64,000 nt of DNA from Sideroxydans lithotrophicus ES-1 (GCF_000025705.1 NC_013959.1:1293063-1357062), one strand, 5' to 3'. Shown: positions 29,443 through 38,752, counted from the stretch's first letter. Translations and numbers: made by a program. Notes: a model not told the origin generated them from the sequence alone.

Positions 29443-31101
29443 ATGCCTGCCAATAAGCAGTTATCCCGATTTTCCCTCAGCCTGTTGCTGACGATAGGCA
29501 TGTTTGTCATATTCGTCATTGTTTTTGCCTTTTACGTTCGTGCAGAGAAGCGGATCGACCATGCCAATGAATTGCGCTATCGATCCTATGTTCTTGCTGA
29601 CGTATTGCGCCAGTCTTCTGACGATCTCACGCGTATGGTGCGCTACTATGTGGCTACGGGTGATGCAATTTACAAGAGGCACTATCAGGAAATCCTCGAT
29701 ATCCGCGATGGCAGGAGACCACGTCCCGTCGGTTACGAAGGGGTCTACTGGGATCTGGTGCTGGATGACGATCGGCGTCCACTTCCTGATGGCGAGGCGG
29801 TTTCCCTGCTGGAACTGATGCGGCAAGCCGGTTTCACCGAAGAGGAATTTTCCAGGTTGGCGCAAGCCAAGGCCAAATCTGACGCACTGACCAGGACCGA
29901 ATTCGCCGCCATGTCGCTAATCGAGTCCACGAAACCGACTACTCAAGCGAACAGGCTCAAGGCGACCTTGATGCTGAACGACTCTTTCTATCATCGGGCC
30001 AAGGCGGACATCATGCGACCGATCAGCGAGTTTTACCGGATGGTGGACCGACGCACACTGGAGGCAGTCAAGGATGCGGAGAGTGCGGCAGCACTGGTAC
30101 AAGCGATGCTGATCGTATTCGGTGCCATTCTGATGCTGGCATTATGGAACGCTTATCGGGCTTTATATTCCACGCTGGGTTGCTCGGTGGATGAACTGCA
30201 AGGCCGCATCGCCCGCATGGGCAGCGGAGATTTTTCATCGCTCATGCAAACTCCAAAGGGCATGGAGAACAGCATACTGGCCTGGCTGTCGGAGACCCAG
30301 ATCAATTTTGCCCGTATTGAAGCTGAGCGCATGGAAGCCAGGGCTGAGCTATCCCGGTTGAATTCCGAACTTGAGCGGCGGGTAGCAGAGCGTACTGCAG
30401 AACTTGAGACCGCACTCTATGACCTTGAGAATTTCACCTATTCGGCCTCGCATGATCTGCGTATACCGTTGCGTGCGATCGACGGGTTCTCAAGGATTCT
30501 GCAGGATGAATATTCGCAAAAGCTTGATGGCGAGGGCATGCGGCAGCTGAATGTGGTGCGCGACAACGCCAGGAAGATGGCGCAGTATATCGACGACATG
30601 CTGGCCTTTTCTCGTGCCGGGCACATGGCGATGACCCCGGCCAGAATCGACACGGAAGAACTCGTGCGTGCGGTATGGGAGGAGTTGAAACCTGTTAGGG
30701 CCGATCGCGAAGTGAAGTTCGAGATGGACAAGCTGCCCAGCCTGTTCGCCGACCCGGTGATGATGCGGCAGGTATTCGTCAACCTGTTGTCCAATGCCAT
30801 CAAGTTCAGCCGCAATAAGAAGATGGCAAGTATCTTGGTGGGTGGATCCATGGAGGGTGAAGAAGCTGTGTGTTATGTCAGGGATAACGGCGCCGGTTTT
30901 GACATGCAGTATGCCAACAAGCTGTTCGGCGTGTTCCAGCGGTTGCATACTGTGAGTGAGTTCGAAGGCAACGGAATCGGTCTTGCTATCGTCAAGCGTA
31001 TCATCAACCGTCATGGCGGCAGGGTGTGGGCTGAAGGCAAGGTCGATGTGGGAGCAACGGTCTATTTTGCTTTACCGAAAAAGGAGACGGGCAATGGATG
31101 A
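29443..31101 (+). CDS. Sensor histidine kinase with periplasmic domain, second kinase of the cluster
   Basis: A 552-aa protein with TM1 at residues 9-30, a periplasmic helical domain (about 31-215), TM2 at about 216-238, a HAMP-like/coiled linker, and the same phytochrome-like kinase core as the preceding gene. His337 lies in [20 protein letters not shown]; the ATPase has [21 protein letters not shown] and [13 protein letters not shown]. The close match of the two cores suggests duplication with sensor exchange. The alternative GTG at 29425 adds six residues. The end overlaps the following receiver gene by eight bases. Confidence 0.9.
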   Translation: MPANKQLSRFSLSLLLTIGMFVIFVIVFAFYVRAEKRIDHANELRYRSYVLADVLRQSSDDLTRMVRYYVATGDAIYKRHYQEILDIRDGRRPRPVGYEGVYWDLVLDDDRRPLPDGEAVSLLELMRQAGFTEEEFSRLAQAKAKSDALTRTEFAAMSLIESTKPTTQANRLKATLMLNDSFYHRAKADIMRPISEFYRMVDRRTLEAVKDAESAAALVQAMLIVFGAILMLALWNAYRALYSTLGCSVDELQGRIARMGSGDFSSLMQTPKGMENSILAWLSETQINFARIEAERMEARAELSRLNSELERRVAERTAELETALYDLENFTYSASHDLRIPLRAIDGFSRILQDEYSQKLDGEGMRQLNVVRDNARKMAQYIDDMLAFSRAGHMAMTPARIDTEELVRAVWEELKPVRADREVKFEMDKLPSLFADPVMMRQVFVNLLSNAIKFSRNKKMASILVGGSMEGEEAVCYVRDNGAGFDMQYANKLFGVFQRLHTVSEFEGNGIGLAIVKRIINRHGGRVWAEGKVDVGATVYFALPKKETGNG

Positions 31102-31549
31102 CTCAGTGAAAGAAGTGGAGATACTGCTGGTGGAGGACAATCCTACCGATGCAGAACTGGCGATCCGGGCACTGAAGAGAAGTAATCTGGCCAACAAGCT
31201 GGTATGGGTGAAGGATGGCGCTGAAGCGCTGGATTTCATATTTGCAAAAGGAGCATATTCCGATCGCCAAGTGGCGAACGGTCCCAAAGTCATCTTGCTG
31301 GATCTTCGTCTGCCTAAAGTGGACGGCATGGAGGTCTTGCGCATGGTCAAGGCTGATGCACGCACGCATACCATTCCGGTCGTGGTGTTGACATCCTCCA
31401 AGGAAGATCGGGATGTGGCAGAAAGTTACCAGCTCGGCGTCAACAGTTACATCAGCAAGCCGGTGGAATTCGACGAATTCGCCAAGACGGTATCCGAACT
31501 TGGACTTTATTGGCTGCTGGTGAATCGACCGCCGGTCTCGACAAAGTAA
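31094..31549 (+). CDS. Single-domain response regulator (Rcp1-like)
   Basis: A 151-aa stand-alone receiver. The acidic pocket is [11 protein letters not shown], the phosphoacceptor is Asp70 in [14 protein letters not shown], the switch Thr/Ser is [11 protein letters not shown] and the conserved Lys is SYISKPVEF. Receivers of this Rcp1 type are the normal partners of phytochrome-like kinases such as the two encoded just upstream. It has no output domain and so probably shuttles phosphate or acts by binding. Its ATG lies inside the end of the kinase gene (8-base overlap), so it is translationally coupled. Confidence 0.93.
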   Translation: MDDSVKEVEILLVEDNPTDAELAIRALKRSNLANKLVWVKDGAEALDFIFAKGAYSDRQVANGPKVILLDLRLPKVDGMEVLRMVKADARTHTIPVVVLTSSKEDRDVAESYQLGVNSYISKPVEFDEFAKTVSELGLYWLLVNRPPVSTK

Positions 31550-31551
31550 TC

Positions 31552-32961
31552 ATGGAGCAGGAAGCAATGACTCAACAGTTGAAAGTCTTGATGCTGGAAG
31601 ACACGCCCACCGATGCCGAACTGGAGGAGCGTGAACTGCGCAAGGCGGGTATCGCTTTCACTTTGATGCGTGTCGAGACACGGGATGCATTTATCCGGGC
31701 GCTCGATGAATTCCAGCCTGATATCATCCTGTCGGATTACAGTCTGCCAGACTTCAATGGCATGTCCGCGCTGGAGTTCGTGCGGCACAACCATCCGGAG
31801 ATCCCGGTGATCATGGTCACCGGTGCGCTCAGCGATGTCGAGGCGGTCGGGCTGATCCATGCCGGAGCCAAGGACTACGTGTTGAAAGACAGGCTGGCGC
31901 GTCTTGGATCTGCGGTGCAGCATGTGCTGTCGATGGAGCAGGGTATCCGCGCGCGCAAGGCGGCGGAGAAATCGCTGCGTGAGAGCGAGGCCAAGTTCCG
32001 CTCATTGGTGGAATCCACCAGCGACTGGATATGGGAAGTCGACGAGCGCGGCATTTACACTTATTCCAGTCCGCAAGTGTATGAGTTGCTGGGTTATACG
32101 GCAGAGGAGGTGGCCGGCAAGACTCCGTTCGATCTGATGACACCAGCGGCAGCAGAGCAGCTCAAGGAGAAGTTCAATTCCATCATGAGTGAGAGGAAGA
32201 AATTCCAGCTTCTGGAGAACGTCAATCAGCACAAGAATGGCCGTGAGGTGTTTCTGGAAACCAGCGGGGCACCGATATTTGATGCTCAGGGTGTCTTCAG
32301 GGGGTATCGGGGTATCGACCGAGATATCACCGATCGCAAAGAGGCTGAGAGGGAACGCCACGCCAATGCGGAGAAACTGCAACAGACGCTTTTGCAGACC
32401 ATCGAGGCCATCGCCTCCACAGTCGAAGCGCGTGATCCTTACACTGCCGGCCACCAGCGAAGGGTGGCGATTATAGCCAGTGCCATCGCCCGTGAAATGG
32501 GACTGACGGATGAAAGGATACATGCTCTGTATCTGGCAGCCAGCATCCACGATCTGGGAAAGATACGCATTCCCGCCGAGATACTCAGCAAACCCGGCAG
32601 GCTCAATGCTATCGAATACGAACTGGTCAAGAGCCATCCCAAGACAGGCTATGACATCATCAAGGACATCCAGTTTCCATGGCCTATCGCGCAAATGGTC
32701 TTGCAGCATCATGAGCGAGCGGATGGTTCGGGATATCCGCAAGGGCTGAAATCCGATCAGATCATGCTGGAGGCGATGATCATCGCTGTGGCCGATGTGG
32801 TGGAGGCGATGTCCTCGCACCGCCCCTACCGGCCCGGTCTGGGCCTGGATGAAGCGCTGGAGGAGATCACCAGGCAACGTGGCACGCTTTACGATCCTGC
32901 CGTGGTGGATAGCTGCATCTCGATGTTCAGGGAAAAGAGGTTTGTCCTTGAATCAAAGTAA
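31552..32961 (+). CDS. Response regulator REC-PAS-HD-GYP, c-di-GMP phosphodiesterase
   Basis: A 469-aa protein: receiver (residues 8-125, phosphoacceptor Asp62 in LSDYSLPDFNGM), PAS (about 140-262, with SDWIWEVDERGIYTYSSPQ), and an HD-GYP domain (about 280-469). The HD-GYP domain has all catalytic motifs: AGHQRRVAIIA, SIHDLGKIRIPAEIL, KSHPKTG and QHHERADGSGYPQGL. It begins 2 bases after the receiver gene; an ATG at 31567 behind AGGAAG is an alternative start. It is the natural output of the two upstream kinases: phosphorylation would change c-di-GMP breakdown. Its HD-GYP domain is a close paralogue of that at 4927-6573. Confidence 0.93.
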   Translation: MEQEAMTQQLKVLMLEDTPTDAELEERELRKAGIAFTLMRVETRDAFIRALDEFQPDIILSDYSLPDFNGMSALEFVRHNHPEIPVIMVTGALSDVEAVGLIHAGAKDYVLKDRLARLGSAVQHVLSMEQGIRARKAAEKSLRESEAKFRSLVESTSDWIWEVDERGIYTYSSPQVYELLGYTAEEVAGKTPFDLMTPAAAEQLKEKFNSIMSERKKFQLLENVNQHKNGREVFLETSGAPIFDAQGVFRGYRGIDRDITDRKEAERERHANAEKLQQTLLQTIEAIASTVEARDPYTAGHQRRVAIIASAIAREMGLTDERIHALYLAASIHDLGKIRIPAEILSKPGRLNAIEYELVKSHPKTGYDIIKDIQFPWPIAQMVLQHHERADGSGYPQGLKSDQIMLEAMIIAVADVVEAMSSHRPYRPGLGLDEALEEITRQRGTLYDPAVVDSCISMFREKRFVLESK

Positions 32962-33064
32962 AACCGCGTTCTGCTGAGCGGTTATTCATCCCGCTGACCG
33001 TAGCGAAATGGGGGCAATGCTGGTAGATTGCCCGCCTTCCTCCAGATGTGCTGAATCGATTCGA

Positions 33065-34426
33065 ATGGCAAAGGCAAAAACGATCTATAGCTGCACCGAA
33101 TGCGGCGGGCAATCGCCAAAATGGCAAGGCCAATGCCCGAACTGCGGCGAATGGAACACGCTGGTGGAGTCGGTTGCGGAAGCATCTGCGCCTGCCGGCA
33201 AGAATCGCTATAGCGCATTGGCTGCATCCGGAAAATTGCAGCAGCTGGCCGAAGTGGAGGCGAGCGAGGTGTCGCGCACGCCGACCGGGATCGCCGAATT
33301 CGACCGCGTACTGGGCGGCGGGCTGGTCGAAGGTGGGGTGGTGCTGATCGGCGGCGATCCCGGCATCGGCAAATCCACCCTGTTGCTGCAGGCACTAGCA
33401 CATCTCTCCACGACGAAGAAAGTCCTCTACGTCAGCGGCGAAGAGTCCGCGCAGCAGATCGCGCTGCGGGCCAAGCGGCTTTCGCTGGACGCACGCGAAG
33501 TCCATCTGCTGCCGGAGATACAGCTGGAGAAGATCCAGGCAACCGTTGCGCATGAAAAGCCGGATGTAGTGGTCATCGATTCCATCCAGACCGTGTATTC
33601 CGAACAGTTGACCAGTGCACCTGGCTCGGTGGCGCAGGTGCGCGAATGTGCGGCGCAACTCACCCGTATCGCAAAGAGCGCTGGGGTGACCATGATCCTC
33701 GTCGGCCATGTCACCAAGGAGGGTGCTCTGGCCGGGCCGCGCGTGCTGGAGCACATCGTCGATACCGTGCTGTATTTCGAGGGCGACACGCATTCCAGTT
33801 TCCGCCTCATCCGCGCGTTCAAGAACCGCTTCGGTGCGGTGAACGAGCTGGGTGTATTTGCCATGACCGAAAAGGGGCTGCGCGAAGTGAGCAACCCGTC
33901 CGCATTGTTCCTGTCGCAGCATGGTACGCAGGTGCCGGGTTCCTGCGTGATGGTCACCCAGGAAGGCTCGCGGCCATTGCTGGTGGAGATACAGGCGCTG
34001 CTCGACGAGGCGCATTCGCCCAGTCCGCGCCGCCTGTCTCTCGGTCTGGAACAGAACCGTCTGGCCATGCTGCTGGCAGTGCTGCATCGCCACGCGGGCA
34101 TCGCCTGTTTCGACCAGGATGTGTTCATCAATGCCGTGGGCGGGGTGAAGATCACCGAACCGGGTGCCGATCTCGCCGTCCTGCTCGCGATCGTTTCATC
34201 GCTGCGCAACAGGCCGCTGCCGGAAAAGATGGTGGTGTTCGGCGAAGTGGGGCTGGCAGGCGAGGTGCGACCCGTGCAGCGCGGGCAGGAGCGCCTGAAA
34301 GAAGCCGCCAAGCTCGGCTTCACCCATGCCATCATCCCCAAAGCCAACGCGCCCAAACACAAGATCGACGACATGGAGATCATCGCTGTGGAGCGGGTGG
34401 ATGAAGCAGTAGCGAAGATGCGCTAA
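33065..34426 (+). CDS. radA: DNA repair protein RadA (Sms)
   Basis: A 453-aa RecA-like branch-migration factor. The N-terminal zinc finger is CTECGGQSPKWQGQCPNC, Walker A is GDPGIGKST, the KNRFG motif is FKNRFGAVNELG, and a Lon-type C-terminal domain ends the chain (GVKITEPGADLAVLLAIVSS, FGEVGLAGEVRPV). The start at 33065 (MAKAKTIYSCTECG) follows the family. It helps process recombination intermediates. It stands alone on the plus strand, after a 100-base gap containing a short non-T-tailed inverted repeat. Confidence 0.97.
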   Translation: MAKAKTIYSCTECGGQSPKWQGQCPNCGEWNTLVESVAEASAPAGKNRYSALAASGKLQQLAEVEASEVSRTPTGIAEFDRVLGGGLVEGGVVLIGGDPGIGKSTLLLQALAHLSTTKKVLYVSGEESAQQIALRAKRLSLDAREVHLLPEIQLEKIQATVAHEKPDVVVIDSIQTVYSEQLTSAPGSVAQVRECAAQLTRIAKSAGVTMILVGHVTKEGALAGPRVLEHIVDTVLYFEGDTHSSFRLIRAFKNRFGAVNELGVFAMTEKGLREVSNPSALFLSQHGTQVPGSCVMVTQEGSRPLLVEIQALLDEAHSPSPRRLSLGLEQNRLAMLLAVLHRHAGIACFDQDVFINAVGGVKITEPGADLAVLLAIVSSLRNRPLPEKMVVFGEVGLAGEVRPVQRGQERLKEAAKLGFTHAIIPKANAPKHKIDDMEIIAVERVDEAVAKMR

Positions 34427-34491
34427 GCCATATCGATATCCGCGAGAGACAAAACTTTTCGCGCGGTTGGAAATCTTAAGAGACGGATAAT

Positions 34492-35445
34492 ATGTCACAT
34501 CAACATTCACACGATCACAGCGGACACGCGCATGGGCATCACCACCACGGTGATCCGAACAATCATGGACGCGCTTTCGTTGTTGCGATCGCACTGAACA
34601 CGGCTTTTGTCGCAGTCGAACTTGCCTACGGCTTCATTGCCAATTCGACCGCGCTGATGGCCGATGCCGGCCATAACCTGTCCGATGTGCTGGGTCTGTT
34701 GCTGGCATTGGGTGCGGCGATCCTCGCGCGCAGAACCCCGAGCGGGCGCTTTACTTACGGACTGCGCAGCACGTCGATCCTGGCAGCGCTGGCAAATGCC
34801 ATGTTCCTGATGACGGCGTGCGGGGCCATCGCGCTGGAGGCCATGGAACGTTTTTCGCAACCTCACGAGGTGGCAGGGCTGACAGTCTCCCTGGTTGCAT
34901 GCGTGGGAATCGCCATCAATGGCCTGTCGGCATGGCTTTTCGTCAAGGGCAGCAAGGGCGACCTGAACATCCGGGGCGCCTATCTGCACATGCTGGCCGA
35001 TGCAGCTGTCTCGCTCGGTGTTGCCGTTGCTGGCGTGCTAATACTGTTCACGGGTTGGTACTGGCTCGATCCGCTGGTTAGCCTGGCGATCGTGGTGGTG
35101 ATCATGATCGGAACCTGGGGCCTGCTGCGCGAGTCGCTGGAACTGGCATTGAATGCTGTCCCTGCGCATATAGATGCACCGGGTCTGGAGTCTTACCTGC
35201 GTCAATGCCGCGGTGTCGCTGATATCCATGATCTGCATATCTGGGGCATGAGCACGACAGAAAGTGCCCTGACTGTGCATCTGGTGATGCCGGAAGGCTA
35301 TCCCGGCGATGCCTACATGGACGACATCATGTGTACGCTGAAGGAACGCTTCTCCATCCAGCACAGCACGCTGCAAGTCGAGCAGGGCACGACCAGTCAT
35401 GCCTGCGTGCTTCACTCAAACGCTGATGCTGCACATGTTCACTGA
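34492..35445 (+). CDS. Cation diffusion facilitator, zinc-type exporter
   Basis: A 317-aa CDF transporter with six helices. The cytoplasmic N-terminus is a His-rich metal-binding tail (HQHSHDHSGHAHGHHHHGD). The helix 2 site is ADAGHNLSDV (HxxxD) and the helix 5 site is HMLADAAVSLG (HxxxD), which together make the tetrahedral zinc site of CzcD/ZitB proteins. A ferredoxin-like cytoplasmic domain with DIHDLHIWGMSTTESAL closes the chain. It exports Zn(II), perhaps also Co or Cd, by proton antiport. No metal-responsive regulator is adjacent. Confidence 0.94.
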   Translation: MSHQHSHDHSGHAHGHHHHGDPNNHGRAFVVAIALNTAFVAVELAYGFIANSTALMADAGHNLSDVLGLLLALGAAILARRTPSGRFTYGLRSTSILAALANAMFLMTACGAIALEAMERFSQPHEVAGLTVSLVACVGIAINGLSAWLFVKGSKGDLNIRGAYLHMLADAAVSLGVAVAGVLILFTGWYWLDPLVSLAIVVVIMIGTWGLLRESLELALNAVPAHIDAPGLESYLRQCRGVADIHDLHIWGMSTTESALTVHLVMPEGYPGDAYMDDIMCTLKERFSIQHSTLQVEQGTTSHACVLHSNADAAHVH

Positions 35446-35568
35446 CGCATGTTCGGGACGATTAAGTATTCTACGGTGCCGCATTTGATATTAAAATCAC
35501 GGCTTGCGAGATATTCCCGATGCGGATCCCCAACGATTTTACCTATCTGAGATTCTGTTTACCTGCCC

Positions 35569-36264
35569 ATGGATAACTTTACATTTTTGACATCTTTAAC
35601 GAATGATATTGCCAGTTTCATAGTGAGTGCATTGTTGATCGTCGCGTACCACGTCTACCTCCGGCACAAGATCAAGATCGACCCGGCATATTCCGTGCAG
35701 TCGGTTAATAGGATCGTGCGGACCGCATGGGCGGAGACCATCATGCAAGACGAAAAGAATGGCGTGCTGGCGGTGCAGACACTGCGCAACTCGACCATGG
35801 CGGCCACTTTTCTTGCCTCGACTTCCGTGCTTCTGATCATTGGCGTGCTGACGCTCAGCGAGCAGGGCGAGAAGCTGGAAGCTCACTGGCATGTGCTGAA
35901 TTTGGTGGGTTCGATCAATCCGGTACTCTGGATGGTGAAGCTTCTGCTGTTGCTGCTCGACCTGTTCGTCGCTTTTTATACTTTTTCAATGTGTATTCGT
36001 ATCTACCATCATGTGGGTTTCATGATCAATATCCCGCTACGCTTGAATCACAGAATGATAACGCCGGCACATGTGGCGGCGCATTTGAACCGGGCGGGTC
36101 ACTTCTACAGTCTGGGCATGCGTTCCTATTATTATCTGATCCCGCTGGTGTTCTGGCTGTTTGGGCCGCATTTCATGCTGCTTGCGACCATAGGCATGCT
36201 GATGGTTTTGTACCGCATAGATCGCGCCCCCGAGATCACGCCCTTGGAATTCAGCGATGTATAA
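35569..36264 (+). CDS. DUF599 family membrane protein
   Basis: A 231-aa protein with four hydrophobic segments (around residues 10-30, 82-102, 118-140 and 185-215) and the YHVYLRHKIKIDP / RTAWAETIM region typical of DUF599. The function of this family is unknown. It is followed by a strong 18-bp hairpin, and otherwise stands alone. Confidence 0.82.
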   Translation: MDNFTFLTSLTNDIASFIVSALLIVAYHVYLRHKIKIDPAYSVQSVNRIVRTAWAETIMQDEKNGVLAVQTLRNSTMAATFLASTSVLLIIGVLTLSEQGEKLEAHWHVLNLVGSINPVLWMVKLLLLLLDLFVAFYTFSMCIRIYHHVGFMINIPLRLNHRMITPAHVAAHLNRAGHFYSLGMRSYYYLIPLVFWLFGPHFMLLATIGMLMVLYRIDRAPEITPLEFSDV

Positions 36265-36320
36265 CCAGCATCTATCTGGTCCCGATTCCATCAAGCAGTA
36301 ATCTTCTCTCCGAGGCGCAG

Positions 36321-36361
36321 AATGCAGAACGGCCTGACATGAAGTCAGGCCGTTCTGCATT
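36321..36361. terminator. Perfect 18-bp hairpin after the DUF599 gene
   Basis: Arms of 18 nt starting AATGCAGAACGG pair perfectly around the loop ATGAA. The T-tract is poor on both strands, so it may be a terminator acting in both directions or an RNA-stability hairpin. It lies between the DUF599 gene and the small minus-strand ORFs. Confidence 0.6.
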
Positions 36362-36399
36362 TGTCGCTTGCGAAAACGAGTTTCAAATTTAGCAGTGCG

Positions 36400-36477
36400 C
36401 TACTCACCCGCAAACAAGATCATCAGCGACAGCACGATGAATGGGGAAAAGATGAAGAAAAATGGTAGAGAGATCAC
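36400..36477 (-). CDS. Small 25-aa hydrophobic membrane peptide
   Basis: A GTG at 36477 is preceded by a consensus AGGAGG at 36485-36490, seven bases away. It opens a 25-codon frame, MISLPFFFIFSPFIVLSLM followed by ILFAGE, then TAG. The peptide is one hydrophobic helix with an acidic end, like the small subunits or regulators of membrane complexes (KdpF or CydX class by shape only). The frame is open upstream, but only this start has a ribosome site. There is no homology claim. Confidence 0.5.
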   Translation of the reverse strand: MISLPFFFIFSPFIVLSLMILFAGE

Positions 36478-36719
36478 GATAACACCTCCTGGTTGAGTTG
36501 AGGGAATCTGAATCTGCCATACCAAGTCGTGTTCGATCATGTTAGCTGACCATGAGTCTGGGTCGGCTAGAAGAGGGTGGTATGGTGCGTCCATAGTGTC
36601 ACCACTTGGACGGGAAGGCAAGGTCGGGCTGGCAGTCAGGTTTCAGGCGGACATGCCATAGCTCCTGCTGGGAGCCTTGTGGATTGCCAGGGTTGCCGGC
36701 CCAGTGTGCACCCAGACGA

Positions 36720-36911
36720 TCATTTGCGGTGGCTGCGTATTTTCAGAAAATCGAGAATCATCTGGAATGTCCGCTTTCCTTCGGTGCTGGTTCGATATGC
36801 CGGCCAGCTGAACTCGTTATGACTTTCCTCGTCGACCAGATGAAGCGTGGAAATGTCCTCTGGTTCGACGGATAGAAGCAGGCCGTGTGAATATGATTGC
36901 TGATCTTTCAT
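36720..36911 (-). CDS. Small 63-aa hypothetical protein
   Basis: The start ATG at 36911 (MKDQQSYSHGLLLSVEPED) has AAGGGTGG upstream at a fair distance. The product is soluble, mixed in charge and ends in KIRSHRK. A 15-bp palindrome lies about 80 bases upstream on the same strand. I do not recognise it; it could be a lineage-specific gene or a chance frame. There is no overlap with any other gene. Confidence 0.4.
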   Translation of the reverse strand: MKDQQSYSHGLLLSVEPEDISTLHLVDEESHNEFSWPAYRTSTEGKRTFQMILDFLKIRSHRK

Positions 36912-36990
36912 TGTCGCCACCCTTTTCGAGTTGCGGTATCGGCGAATCACGAAACCGTATAAACAGTATATACAGTAATACCGTTATAGT

Positions 36991-37005
36991 AAATTGTAAC
37001 AATTT
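36991..37005. promoter_or_regulatory. Palindrome AAATTG-TAA-CAATTT in an A/T-rich stretch
   Basis: Perfect 6-bp arms around a 3-base centre lie upstream of the 63-aa gene (minus) and 250 bases before the COG4705-like gene (plus). It has the shape of a dimeric repressor site. The regulator is unknown. Confidence 0.35.
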
Positions 37006-37256
37006 GCTGTCCGGTTTCGTCTGATGCAAGGCTGAATGTCAAATATTGGTTAAATGCGGTGAGTCGTCCGCACTTCCTGCATTGCTCTTAAGCATGATTT
37101 AAGAACGGTCACACATGATGCGGGCGTGAAACTTTTATAACGTCAGTATTGCCGGGCGGGGGGAATTGTTATGATGTATTCGAAATCGGTTGGATTGTCC
37201 GCTTCATTTGATGAATGTATGGAAGCGGAGAATCAAGAGTGGTGGAGGCTTGTCTT

Positions 37257-38018
37257 ATGAACAAGAATATCGAGCACGTTTTGACCAAGGTGCCGGAAGT
37301 CACGCTGACTTTCTGGATCATCAAGATCGCTGCAACCACCCTTGGCGAAACCGGCGGCGACGCAGTGTCCATGTCGATGCAGCTGGGGTATCTTGTTGGC
37401 ACGGTCATCTTCGCAGCAGTCTTTCTGGTTGCCGTGATGGCCCAGGTCAAAGCGAAGCTGTTTCACCCTTACCTGTACTGGGCGACCATAATTGCCACGA
37501 CGACCGTAGGTACGACGCTTGCCGATTTTGCCGACAGGTCTCTGGGAATAGGCTATGCCGGCGGTGCCACATTGTTGTTCTTCCTGCTGATGGCATCATT
37601 GGCTATCTGGCACAGGGTACTCGGATCTGTTTCCGTCAATACCGTGAGCACCCCGAAAGAAGAGATGTTCTATTGGGTGACCATCATGTTTTCCCAGACT
37701 CTGGGTACAGCGTTGGGGGACTGGACGGCCGATACGGCCGGGCTTGGCTACGAAGGAGGTGCGATCATCTTCGGCATCCTTTTGGCAATTGTGGCGGCAG
37801 CCTATAAATGGACGAACTTGAACAGGACGCTACTGTTCTGGGCGGCGTTCATCCTTACCCGGCCCCTTGGCGCTGTGGTGGGGGATTTCCTCGACAAACC
37901 GCTGAGTGCCGGTGGCCTTGCATTAAGTCGTTTTTCGGCGTCGGCGACGCTCATCATAATGATCATTGCCTGCATCATGCTTTTTCCGCAGCGCGCCGGG
38001 AAAAGTACCGGGCACTGA
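37257..38018 (+). CDS. COG4705-like membrane protein with internal repeats
   Basis: A 253-aa protein with about eight hydrophobic segments. Four repeat units share a motif: FWIIKIAATTLGETGGD, YWATIIATTTVGTTLADF, YWVTIMFSQTLGTALGDW and FWAAFILTRPLGAVVGDF. Units 2 and 3 continue with GIGYAGG and GLGYEGG. This is the layout of the uncharacterised COG4705 membrane-anchored proteins. The start at 37257 follows GGAGG. Function is unknown; transport is suggested only by the repeated helix-pair architecture. Confidence 0.8.
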   Translation: MNKNIEHVLTKVPEVTLTFWIIKIAATTLGETGGDAVSMSMQLGYLVGTVIFAAVFLVAVMAQVKAKLFHPYLYWATIIATTTVGTTLADFADRSLGIGYAGGATLLFFLLMASLAIWHRVLGSVSVNTVSTPKEEMFYWVTIMFSQTLGTALGDWTADTAGLGYEGGAIIFGILLAIVAAAYKWTNLNRTLLFWAAFILTRPLGAVVGDFLDKPLSAGGLALSRFSASATLIIMIIACIMLFPQRAGKSTGH

Positions 38019-38065
38019 GGTGACTTCCGATTGACTCCATCCACGAATTGACTGCGAGGGATCCG

Positions 38066-38752
38066 ATGGCTATCACGCTTGCATTTGATGTCTATGGAAC
38101 GCTGATCGATACACATGGCGTCATATCGGCGCTGGAGAGATATGCAGGCAAGGATGCCGCCGCCTTTTCGCGCACCTGGCGGGAGAAACAGTTGGAGTAT
38201 TCTTTTCGCCGCGGGCTGATGCAGAATTATGAGAATTTCGCCGTATGCACCAGCAATGCGCTGGATTACACCAGTTCGTATTACCAGGTGCCGCTTTCCG
38301 CAAAAGACAAGGAAGCGTTGATGGGGGTATACAGATCGCTGCCGGCATTTTCCGACGTGCAGGCGGGACTTTCCCTGGCCGGGCAGGCAGGCTTCAGAAT
38401 GTTCGCATTCTCGAACGGGAGTCTCGATGCGGTCGAGGCATTGCTCAGGAATGCCGGACTCAGAGACTACTTTCTTGGGGTGGTCAGCGTTGACGAGATG
38501 AAATCCTTCAAACCGAATCCCGCTGTATATAGTCACTTCCTGAGAAGGACTGGTGCCGTTGGGGCTGATGCCTGGCTGGTATCGAGCAACCCGTTTGATG
38601 TCATCGGGGCGATCTCTGCCGGCATGCGGGCTGCATGGGTCAAGCGCACTACCGATGCGATATTCGATCCGTGGGGGATAGAACCGACGATAACGGTGAA
38701 TAGCCTGGCGAACCTGGCTGAAAGGATTGAGCAGGAAGGCAAATCAGAGTGA
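38066..38752 (+). CDS. Haloacid dehalogenase type II (HAD hydrolase)
   Basis: A 228-aa HAD-superfamily protein. The nucleophile loop is FDVYGTLIDTHG, motif II Ser/Asn lies in FAFSNGSLDAV, the Lys is in EMKSFKPNPAVY, and the late acidic/SN motif is LVSSNPFDVIGAISAGMRAAWVKR. These match (S)-2-haloacid dehalogenases, which hydrolyse 2-chloro-acids to hydroxyacids. True dehalogenase activity versus a general phosphatase cannot be settled by motif alone. The ATG at 38066 with GAGGGA upstream is chosen. Confidence 0.88.
   Translation: MAITLAFDVYGTLIDTHGVISALERYAGKDAAAFSRTWREKQLEYSFRRGLMQNYENFAVCTSNALDYTSSYYQVPLSAKDKEALMGVYRSLPAFSDVQAGLSLAGQAGFRMFAFSNGSLDAVEALLRNAGLRDYFLGVVSVDEMKSFKPNPAVYSHFLRRTGAVGADAWLVSSNPFDVIGAISAGMRAAWVKRTTDAIFDPWGIEPTITVNSLANLAERIEQEGKSE

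Larger units (their letters stand above)
36265..37256. other. Gene-poor 1-kb interval with small ORFs and symmetric elements
   Basis: No conventional gene spans this stretch. It holds an 18-bp hairpin (36321-36361), a 25-aa membrane peptide and a 63-aa protein on the minus strand, a 15-bp palindrome (36991-37005) in an A/T-rich stretch, and the leader of the following membrane-protein gene. Overall base use is more A/T-rich than the neighbours, especially 36940-37010. Confidence 0.5.

Noticed and set aside
32962-32983. AACCGC/GCGGTT inverted repeat after the REC-PAS-HD-GYP gene as a terminator
   Set aside because: Only a 6-bp stem with a 10-base loop and no T-run follows.
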